DNA of 23,913 bases. Source: CAZMVY01 sp964617875. GTDB lineage: Bacteria > Planctomycetota > Phycisphaerae > UBA1845 > PWPN01. Shown here one piece after another: positions 1 through 6,744 of the stretch; positions within the stretch are counted from its first letter, which is position 1, and each line of letters starts with the position of its first letter. Position numbers and translations under genes: made by a program. The DNA lies in NCBI GenBank assembly GCA_964617875.1, contig CAZUAI010000086.1:1-23913 (forward strand), in the 5' to 3' direction. Below the pieces are notes generated by a model. The model did not search any database. It had not been told where the DNA came from and saw nothing but the letters and a program-made list of their open reading frames with translations.

Positions 1-209
1 CGTACGATCTTCGCTCGTGCGAGGTGCGGATTATGCAACTTGGGGGTCAAGACAGCCGTAGCGGCGTTGCCCGGTGCGTCACGGTGTCAGTTGCGGCGGC
101 GAACGCCGTGGCATACGCTCTTGGGGCCCTGGCAAGACGTGGAGATCGGCTCCGCGCCATGGCGATGACATTCCGGCCGGGGTCGCTGGTGCGTATCGAG
201 GATTGCCTG

Positions 210-2117
210 ATGCGAGGTTCTGCGGGCCGTATGCGAGGGCGTATGGGCCTTCCGGCGGCGTTGCTGCTCCTGCTCTGCGGCGGGTGCCAGTGGTATCTCG
301 ACGACGCCGACCGCGAGGTCTACCGCCTTGTCGAGACTCGCCAGCGCGAATCGATCGCCACGACGCAGAATGCCCGCCTGCCGCGTCCGCGGGCCCGTCA
401 GGCAGGGCCCTATCCCGACGCCGAGGCCGGCAAGTACGCCTACGGCCCCAGCCCGATCGACAGCAACGTGCCGAAGGAGTTCCAGCAGCCGGCCACCCGG
501 CCGTCGGTGTCTGCGGCCGCCGCGCAGGCGCAGTTCGACCAGGCGTTTCCCGATGCGACACCGGACGGCGTCCCGGGCGCCGCGCCCGCGAGCGTGCCGA
601 CGACACAGGCCGCGGCTCCGGGGATGGAGCCGACCGCCACCCGCTTCAGCGAATACCCGACCACGGCCCCCGGCACGCGCGAACTCAACCTTTCCGACGT
701 GCTGGCCTATGCGTTCGAGCACTCCCGGCAGTACCAGACGGCCAAGGAGACGCTCTACCTGGCGGCCCTCGCCCTGTCCTCGGAAAAGCACCTTTGGGAG
801 CCGCGCCTGTTCGCCACGCTCGGCTCGGATTACACGAACCTCGGCCAGATCAACCACTGGACGCAGTCCCTGCAGTCCGTGGCGCAGGCCGGCGTCCGGC
901 AGCGTCTGCCGTACAGGGGAGAGGTCGTCGCCAAGGTGATCGACACAATGGTCAGCGACCTGCACGACCGCGCCACCGACGGCGCGACCGGGCAGATGCT
1001 CCTCGAGGCCAACATCCCGCTGCTCCGCGGGGCCGGGCCGGCCAACTACGAATCGCACTACCAGGCCGAGCGGAACCTGATCTACGCGGTTCGCACGTTC
1101 GAGACGTACCGGCGGGGCCTGGCGGTGCAGATCGCCGGCGACTACTTCAACCTCCAGCGGCTCCGGCAGGAGGTCATGAACGCCCGGCGGAGCGTGCGGG
1201 CATTCGAGCGGGACGTCGGCCGCACCCGCGCCTGGTTCCGGACGGGGCGGATGATCCAATTGGATGTGCAGCGTGCCGAGCAGGCCATGCTCAGCGCCGT
1301 GAACAAGGTGGTGGACGCGACCGCGTCCTACCAGAACGCGCTCGACCAGTTCAAGATCCGCGTCGGCATGCCGATGGAGACACCGATCGACGTCGCCCTG
1401 CCGCGCGAGCCCGATGCCCCGGCCGCCCGGAGCGAACAGGAGTCGGAGTCGCTGGAGGACTCGATCCGCATGCCCGCCGTGTCCGAGGATGAGGCCGTGC
1501 GCATCGGTCACAAGTACCGGCTCGACCTCCTGAACGACTACGACCAGATCGGCGACGCGGCACGCGGCATCGCCGTCGCCGAGAACAATCTCTTGCCGGA
1601 CCTCCGGATGAACGGCAGCGTGATTATGGACACCGATCCGAACACGCGGGACATGCTGAGCTACAACACGGAGCGGACGACGTACAAGGCCGGCATGGCG
1701 CTCGAACTGCCGCTCGACCGCAAGATCGAGCGCAACGCCCTCCGCAAGGCGTTCATCACAAAGGCGCAGGCCGAGCGGAACTACGACGAGGCCAGGGACC
1801 AGGTCGCGCTGGAGGTGCGGCGGGCCATGCGCGTGGTCCGGCAGCAGGAACAGGTGCTTCGCATTTCGGTGCTGAACCGGAACCTGGCCGTGGAACGGCG
1901 GAAGGCGTTCGAGGTGCGGCTGGCGATGGGCGGCGTCGGCGGGGTCGATAACCGCGACCTGATTGAGGCCGAAAACGAGCTGCTCGATGCCCGAAATCGT
2001 CTTGCCCAGGCCCAGGCCCAGCTCAGCCTGGCGATCCTGCAGTTCCGCCGTGACACCGGCACGCTGCGGGTCGATGAACAGGGCCGATGGACCGAGCCGC
2101 CGGAGACGGTCCGCTAG
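210..2117 (+). CDS. TolC-like outer-membrane efflux lipoprotein
   Basis: Outer-membrane channel of a tripartite export system, expected to form a trimeric beta-barrel and periplasmic tunnel that docks with the adaptor encoded next. The reading frame is open from base 24, but I start at ATG 210: GAGG at 198-201 lies 8 nt upstream, and this start places a lipoprotein signal (basic N-terminus, hydrophobic PAALLLLL, lipobox LCGGC) near residues 12-26. The product is 635 aa, longer than typical TolC (about 470 aa) because a Pro/Ala/Thr-rich linker of over 100 residues follows the signal. Two outer-membrane-efflux repeats then follow, roughly bases 680-1400 and 1485-2090, rich in long helices. Gene order (channel, adaptor, ATPase, permease) supports the call. 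A 6-bp dyad right after the stop (2116-2121/2128-2133) lacks a T-run. The substrate cannot be told from sequence. Confidence 0.85.
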   Translation: MRGSAGRMRGRMGLPAALLLLLCGGCQWYLDDADREVYRLVETRQRESIATTQNARLPRPRARQAGPYPDAEAGKYAYGPSPIDSNVPKEFQQPATRPSVSAAAAQAQFDQAFPDATPDGVPGAAPASVPTTQAAAPGMEPTATRFSEYPTTAPGTRELNLSDVLAYAFEHSRQYQTAKETLYLAALALSSEKHLWEPRLFATLGSDYTNLGQINHWTQSLQSVAQAGVRQRLPYRGEVVAKVIDTMVSDLHDRATDGATGQMLLEANIPLLRGAGPANYESHYQAERNLIYAVRTFETYRRGLAVQIAGDYFNLQRLRQEVMNARRSVRAFERDVGRTRAWFRTGRMIQLDVQRAEQAMLSAVNKVVDATASYQNALDQFKIRVGMPMETPIDVALPREPDAPAARSEQESESLEDSIRMPAVSEDEAVRIGHKYRLDLLNDYDQIGDAARGIAVAENNLLPDLRMNGSVIMDTDPNTRDMLSYNTERTTYKAGMALELPLDRKIERNALRKAFITKAQAERNYDEARDQVALEVRRAMRVVRQQEQVLRISVLNRNLAVERRKAFEVRLAMGGVGGVDNRDLIEAENELLDARNRLAQAQAQLSLAILQFRRDTGTLRVDEQGRWTEPPETVR

Positions 2118-2211
2118 CCGGCTCAAACCGGCTCATTCGAAGCGGCGCTACCCGTGATTTTCATTCCCTCGGGAGTGGCTCCGGGTTGGCCGGGTCGTGC
2201 CCGGTGCGGTA

Positions 2212-2240
2212 TTGGTCGGGGGCCTCCGGATCGGTATAAT
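2212..2240 (+). promoter_or_regulatory. Sigma-70-like promoter for adaptor-ATPase-permease genes
   Basis: TTGGTC (2212-2217) and a perfect TATAAT (2235-2240) are separated by 17 nt. Transcription would start near 2247, which places the earliest in-frame GTG of the adaptor (2197) upstream of the transcript and favours a start at 2329. It also suggests that the adaptor, ATPase and permease can be transcribed independently of the channel gene. This is read by eye from consensus, with no experimental support. Confidence 0.55.
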
Positions 2241-2328
2241 AAGCGAGGGAGCGCAACGACGGACGGCACGCGCGAGGCGTGCCGGCGGCGATGAGGATTC
2301 GACGGGCGGGCTTTCAGCAGGTGCCGCA

Positions 2329-4101
2329 TTGAGCCGAACACCGGTTAACGAAGACGCCAGACTGCTGGAGAACGACGCCATACCGTCTCCCGGCGTTCTG
2401 GAACCGGAGGCGTCCGTCGCCGAGGCGATTGTCCGCCCGCCCCGCCCCGGGAAGATGCGGGAAGCGGCGCCGCCGGCCCGGCCGCGGAAACGCGTGTGGC
2501 GGCGGCCGGTCGTGATCGTCGTGCTGTTGGCGGCGACCGGCGTCGCGGTCTACTACGGCTTCGGCGGGCGAGGCGGGGCGAAGCGGGATTCGGATATCCA
2601 GCTCTTCAAGGTGACTCGCCGGAGCTTCCCGGTGATCCTGCAGGAGAAGGGCGAGCTTCTGGCCGCCCGGTCGATCGACATCCGCAGCGAACTCGAAGGC
2701 CGCGCCACGATCATCTATCTCATCGACGAGGGTACCCACGTCAAGAAGGGCGACCTGCTCGTCGAACTTGCCAGCGACGAGATCGATGACAAGATCCGCG
2801 ACGCCGAGATCAAGGTGGCGCTCGCGAAGGCGGCGGCCGAGGCGTCGGAGAAGGAACTCGAAATCCTTCGCGACAAGAACGCCAGCGAGAAGGAAAAGGC
2901 GGACCTGACGCTCTGGCTGGCCGAGCACGCCGTTGAGAAGTTCAAGGAGGGCGAGGCGGCCCAGCTCCGGCAGGCCGACCAGCTCGCGCTCGAGAAGGCC
3001 CGGTACGTCCTGCAGCGGGCCGAGGACCGCCTCAAGGACTCCGAAGAACTCTACGAGCAGGGATACATCACCCGGCTCGAGCTGGAGGCGGACAAGTTCG
3101 AGAAGTACCAGGCCCAGATCGAGCTGCAGAAGGCCGACCTGGCCCTGAAGGTCACCGAGAAGTACACGGTCCCGATGGGTCTCCAGGAGAAGCAGGCCGC
3201 CGTCGAGGAGGCCCGGCGGGAGCAGGCCCGACAGAGGACCGCGGCCGGCGCCTCGGAGGCGAAGGCGCTTGCCGACGTCCAGGCCAAGAAGAGCGAGCTG
3301 AATCTCAGCGAGGAGAAGCTGAGCAAGTACCGCGACCAGAAGATCAAGGCGAAGATCGTCGCGCCCGAAGAGGGGCTCGTCGCCTACGCCCGCGACAGAG
3401 ACTGGCACGGGAGCGACAGCAACCGGATCGAGACGGGGGCGACGGTGCACGAACGGCAGCAGCTCATCGAGCTGCCGGACACGTCCCAGATGAAGGTCGT
3501 GCTGCGCATTCACGAGGCGAAGACCGAGCGGCTCAAGGTCGGGCTCCCGGCGACGGTCGAGATCGAGGGGTTCAGCGGGCGGCGCTTCACCGGCCGGGTC
3601 TCGAAGATCGCCGTGCTCGCCGACTCCCGGAACCGCTGGCTCAATCCGAACCTCAAGGAATACGAGACCGAGATCCTCCTCGACGGCAAGTTCACGGAAC
3701 TCAAGCCCGGCACCACGGCGCGGGTCCAGATCCTCATCGCCGAACTCCAGAACGTGCTGGCGGTCCCGGTGCAATCCGTGTTCGGCAAAGGCGGCCAGTA
3801 TTACGTGTTCGTGGACGAGCGCGGCACCGCCCGGCCGGTCGAGGTGAAGCTGGGGCTTTCGAGCAACGAGTACGCGGAGATCCGGTCGGGCCTGAACGAA
3901 GGGCAGATGGTCCGCCTGGCCGTCACCGACGAGATGAAACTGGCCCTTCCCGAGGGCAGGACGGTGGACGAGGACGTCGTGGCGGCACCGGCGGCGGCCG
4001 CGCCGGCCCCGCCCGTCGCGCCGGCCCCTTCCAATCCGCCCACGGAGAGGCGCAAGCAGAGGCCGTCTTCCACCACGCGCCCCGCGCCCGCACGGTCATG
4101 A
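2329..4101 (+). CDS. Periplasmic adaptor (HlyD/MacA-type membrane fusion protein)
   Basis: Links the inner-membrane ABC transporter to the outer-membrane channel. I choose TTG 2329 (590 aa): the promoter at 2212-2240 makes the GTG at 2197 unlikely, and a GCAGG stretch lies just upstream. The TTG overlaps the stop of a 13-codon frame starting at ATG 2291, so leader coupling is possible. Order of parts: a Pro-rich cytoplasmic tail (1-57), one membrane helix (about 60-78), a lipoyl half-domain (about 105-150), a long charged coiled-coil hairpin (about 155-340), the second lipoyl half starting at KIVAPEEG, a beta-barrel and membrane-proximal domain, and a Pro/Ala tail. The long hairpin fits an adaptor reaching a TolC partner. 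The stop overlaps the ATPase start (ATGA at 4098-4101), so translation is probably coupled. Confidence 0.85.
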   Translation: MSRTPVNEDARLLENDAIPSPGVLEPEASVAEAIVRPPRPGKMREAAPPARPRKRVWRRPVVIVVLLAATGVAVYYGFGGRGGAKRDSDIQLFKVTRRSFPVILQEKGELLAARSIDIRSELEGRATIIYLIDEGTHVKKGDLLVELASDEIDDKIRDAEIKVALAKAAAEASEKELEILRDKNASEKEKADLTLWLAEHAVEKFKEGEAAQLRQADQLALEKARYVLQRAEDRLKDSEELYEQGYITRLELEADKFEKYQAQIELQKADLALKVTEKYTVPMGLQEKQAAVEEARREQARQRTAAGASEAKALADVQAKKSELNLSEEKLSKYRDQKIKAKIVAPEEGLVAYARDRDWHGSDSNRIETGATVHERQQLIELPDTSQMKVVLRIHEAKTERLKVGLPATVEIEGFSGRRFTGRVSKIAVLADSRNRWLNPNLKEYETEILLDGKFTELKPGTTARVQILIAELQNVLAVPVQSVFGKGGQYYVFVDERGTARPVEVKLGLSSNEYAEIRSGLNEGQMVRLAVTDEMKLALPEGRTVDEDVVAAPAAAAPAPPVAPAPSNPPTERRKQRPSSTTRPAPARS

Positions 4102-4907
4102 TGGACCGAGCCGCCACGCCTGCCGCACCGAGAGCCAACCCGCGCGAGCGGATGTCCGCACGCCAGGGCCCGGCGCGATACCTGGCCTCCATGGAGAACC
4201 TCGTCAAGGTCTACGGCAAGCCCGGCAGCGGGACCGAGGTCACCGCCGTCCGCGGGATCTCACTCAACTTTGCCCCGGGCGAATACGTGGCGATCTGCGG
4301 TCACAGCGGCTCCGGCAAGAGCACGCTGCTCAACCTCCTGGGGTGCCTCGACCGCCCGACATCCGGCCGCTATATCCTCGGCGGCGACGACGTTTCCCGG
4401 CTCGACGACGATGCCCTGTCCGACGTGCGCAACCAGCGGCTGGGCTTCGTGTTTCAGAACTTCAACCTGATCCCGCAGTTGACGGTGCTCGAGAACCTCG
4501 AGGTCCCGCTTTTTTACCAGGGCGTGTCGGTCCAGGAGGGCCGCGACCGCGCGATGGCCCTGCTCGACCGCGTGGGCATGGCCAACCGCTCCCACCACCG
4601 CCCGATGGAACTGTCCGGCGGCCAGCAGCAGCGGGCGGCCATCGCCCGCGCGCTGATCAACGACCCCCTTCTGATCCTCGCCGACGAGCCGACGGGCAAC
4701 CTCGACACCGCCACCGGGAACGTCATCCTGGACCTGTTCGACGAACTGCACCGCGAGGGCACGACGATCCTGATGGTCACGCACGAGTCCGACGTGGCGG
4801 CGCGGTGTGAGCGGGTGATCCTCCTGCGGGACGGGCTGGTCGTCAGCGACGAACGCAATGACAGGAACGCGGCGGCGCCGGCGCCGGGCGGCGGGGGAAA
4901 GGCGTGA
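4098..4907 (+). CDS. ABC transporter ATPase, MacB/LolD-like
   Basis: Cytoplasmic ATPase that drives the permease encoded next. All ABC landmarks are visible: Walker A GHSGSGKST (68-76), Q-loop Gln120 in FVFQN, signature LSGGQ (172-176), Walker B LILADE (192-197) with PTGNLD, and switch His229 in VTHE. Starting at ATG 4098 gives 269 aa, including about 31 residues ahead of the usual family start at MENLVKVYG (ATG 4191). The upstream start is preferred because of the ATGA overlap with the adaptor, but the shorter form (238 aa) is closer to family length. PTGNLD and the MacB/FtsX-type partner place it in the o228/LolD/MacB subfamily, which usually moves lipoproteins, peptides or macrolides. The substrate here is unknown. 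Confidence 0.9.
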   Translation: MMDRAATPAAPRANPRERMSARQGPARYLASMENLVKVYGKPGSGTEVTAVRGISLNFAPGEYVAICGHSGSGKSTLLNLLGCLDRPTSGRYILGGDDVSRLDDDALSDVRNQRLGFVFQNFNLIPQLTVLENLEVPLFYQGVSVQEGRDRAMALLDRVGMANRSHHRPMELSGGQQQRAAIARALINDPLLILADEPTGNLDTATGNVILDLFDELHREGTTILMVTHESDVAARCERVILLRDGLVVSDERNDRNAAAPAPGGGGKA

Positions 4908-4908
4908 G

Positions 4909-6204
4909 ATGAACGCCGGGCTTGTCATCCAGACCACGCGCCTCGGCCTCAAGAACATCCATCTGCACAAGCTGCGCTCGTTCCTCACCACGCTGGGCAT
5001 CATCTGCGGCGTCGCCGCCGTCATCTGCATGCTCTCCATCAGCGAGGGCGCCTCCGAGGCCGAAATGGCCCTGATCCGGCTGCTCGGCACGCACAACATC
5101 ATCGTCCAGTCCGTCAAGCCGGAAGGCAGCGGGGCCGTCGCGCAGCAGCGGTCCTACATGCTCGAGTACGGCCTGAAGGCGGCGGACTACGAGCGCATCC
5201 GCGGTACGATTCCGCACATCGACCGCATCGTCCGCCTGCGCGAAGTCGCCTTCGAGGCCGGTTACGGCACGCAGGTGTTCCCGGCCACCATTGTCGGCAC
5301 CGAGCCCGAGTTCTTCCGGACGGTGCATGTGACCCTCGCGCGGGGACGCGCCCTGCAGGCCGTGGACCAGGACGAGGCCGCGAACGTGTGCGTCATCGGC
5401 GACGAGGTCCGGCGCCGGCTCTTCGCCTTCGAGGATCCGATCGGAAAGGCGATCTCCGTCAACACGCTCAGTTCGGGCAACATCCCCTACACGGTCGTCG
5501 GCGTCCTGGGCCGGATCGAGACGGCCGGCCGGCCCGCCAAGGGCGTCGGCGAACGCGATATCAACTCCGACGTCTACATCCCCCTGACGACCGCCGACGC
5601 CCGCTACGGCGATCTTCGCGTGAAGGTCCAGAGCGGCTCCCGCGAACTCAGCCGCTGCGAGTACAGCGACTTCTACGTCCAGATCGATTCGCTCGACAAC
5701 GTCATCGCCGTCTCCGAGATGCTCCGCCAGGCCCTCGCGCACGGCCACCGCGAGGCCGACTTCGTCGTCAAGGTCCCGCTCGAACGGCTGAAGATCGCCG
5801 AGAACGAGAAGCGGCGGCGGCAGATCACGCTCGGCGCGATCGCCGGGATCTCGCTCCTCGTCGGCGGGATCGGCATCATGAACATCATGCTGGCGACGGT
5901 GACCGAACGCACCCGCGAGATCGGCATCCGCCGGGCTCTCGGCGCCAAGCGGAAGCACATCACCATGCAGTTCCTCACGGAGTCGCTGATCCTCAGCAGC
6001 GTCGGCGGGATGTTCGGCGTGGTCTTCGGGGCGGCCGGAGCGCTTGCGATCACGTACTACGTCGGCTGGCCCACCGTGATTCACCAGTGGACGATCTTCG
6101 TGAGCCTCGGGCTGGCGCTGGCCGTGGGGCTCTTCTTCGGCATCTACCCCGCCGCGTCCGCCGCCCGACTGGACCCGATCGAGGCCCTGCGCCATGCGGG
6201 CTGA
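4909..6204 (+). CDS. ABC transporter permease, MacB/FtsX type
   Basis: Inner-membrane permease of the export system, 431 aa. ATG 4909 is one base past the ATPase stop and is preceded by a purine-rich GGGGGAAAGG, so I prefer it to the in-frame ATG at 4858. The layout is the MacB fold without a fused ATPase: helix 1 near residues 20-40 (LGIICGVAAVICML), a large periplasmic domain (about 45-300), then helices near 305-327, 356-385 and 394-415. The family hallmark EIGIRRALGAKRKHI follows the second helix, and the C-terminus ends in the usual DPIEALRH. Proteins of this layout are mechanotransmitters that pump substrate from the periplasm through the channel rather than across the inner membrane. 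Confidence 0.9.
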   Translation: MNAGLVIQTTRLGLKNIHLHKLRSFLTTLGIICGVAAVICMLSISEGASEAEMALIRLLGTHNIIVQSVKPEGSGAVAQQRSYMLEYGLKAADYERIRGTIPHIDRIVRLREVAFEAGYGTQVFPATIVGTEPEFFRTVHVTLARGRALQAVDQDEAANVCVIGDEVRRRLFAFEDPIGKAISVNTLSSGNIPYTVVGVLGRIETAGRPAKGVGERDINSDVYIPLTTADARYGDLRVKVQSGSRELSRCEYSDFYVQIDSLDNVIAVSEMLRQALAHGHREADFVVKVPLERLKIAENEKRRRQITLGAIAGISLLVGGIGIMNIMLATVTERTREIGIRRALGAKRKHITMQFLTESLILSSVGGMFGVVFGAAGALAITYYVGWPTVIHQWTIFVSLGLALAVGLFFGIYPAASAARLDPIEALRHAG

Positions 6205-6466
6205 TGTGTCGCGGTATGCCCGGTACGGCGGCCTCGATCTGATGGACGTCTACAAGCCCGAGTACATGCAGTGGGGAACCAACCGCCGGGCGGGGACGAA
6301 GATCCACATGAAACGCTACTGCAACTGGCTCTGGGCGGACGGTCACGTCGAGCGCCTCGTCCAGCTCCAGGATCGCCGAGGCTCAGGGACGATCGGCGGG
6401 CGTACCCCGGAGCAATGGCTGGTGCTCTACGGCGTACGCGACACCAAGCGGGCGCTAACCGATTGA
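6194..6466 (+). CDS. Orphan H-X9-DG-type prepilin C-terminal fragment
   Basis: A 90-residue frame whose start overlaps the permease end by 11 nt; GTG 6206, just after the permease stop, is an alternative start. Its centre reads HMKRYCNWLWADGHVERL, which closely resembles the C-terminal signature of planctomycete DUF1559/prepilin-type 'H-X9-DG' proteins (usually H, nine residues, then DGHV; here ten). The hydrophobic N-terminal pilin helix and the cleavage site of such proteins are absent, so this is probably a gene remnant or a small stand-alone derivative, not a working pseudopilin. Function is unknown. Confidence 0.5.
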   Translation: MRADVSRYARYGGLDLMDVYKPEYMQWGTNRRAGTKIHMKRYCNWLWADGHVERLVQLQDRRGSGTIGGRTPEQWLVLYGVRDTKRALTD

Positions 6467-6541
6467 TCGCCTCGACGCATACGGTATCCGCCAGTCTGAA
6501 TCGGAAACAATCCAAGGGAAACGGCAATTGGAGGATCTTCC

Positions 6542-6566
6542 ACGACGCCAACGCAAGTCGTTTTTT
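6542..6566 (+). terminator. Weak intrinsic terminator candidate
   Basis: A 5-bp stem ACGAC/GTCGT with a 10-nt loop is followed by six T residues (6561-6566). It lies between the H-X9-DG fragment and the phosphorylase promoter, where a terminator is expected, but the stem is short. Confidence 0.3.
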
Positions 6567-6571
6567 GGGAA

Positions 6572-6603
6572 TTGAGAGAACGTTTTATAAGACGTATTCT
6601 CTC
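6572..6603 (+). promoter_or_regulatory. Phosphorylase promoter with overlapping inverted repeat
   Basis: TTGAGA (6572-6577) and TATTCT (6595-6600) with a 17-nt spacer form a good sigma-70-like promoter about 140 nt upstream of the phosphorylase ATG. A perfect inverted repeat GAGAGAA (6574-6580) / TTCTCTC (6597-6603) covers both hexamers, as an operator for a dimeric regulator would. The 6541-6600 segment is AT-rich (25 of 60 bases G or C) in an otherwise very GC-rich neighbourhood. No binding protein is identified. Confidence 0.5.
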
Positions 6604-6744
6604 CTCGCGCGGACGGAAATACGTCAGTGGCCTTCTGCGGCAAACGCTCACCTGTCAAGCTGAAACTTCCGACATATTATCGGCTTGCGGCGCGCGCGGA
6701 GCGCGCCGACGGCCCGAATCCCTGTACGCCAGGGGGAGACCGCG

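Noticed and set aside
87..2126. A 679-codon minus-strand open frame opposite the outer-membrane channel gene
   Set aside because: Same cause: it is the shadow of a gene with a signal peptide and efflux domains, and it has no domain or ribosome-binding site of its own.
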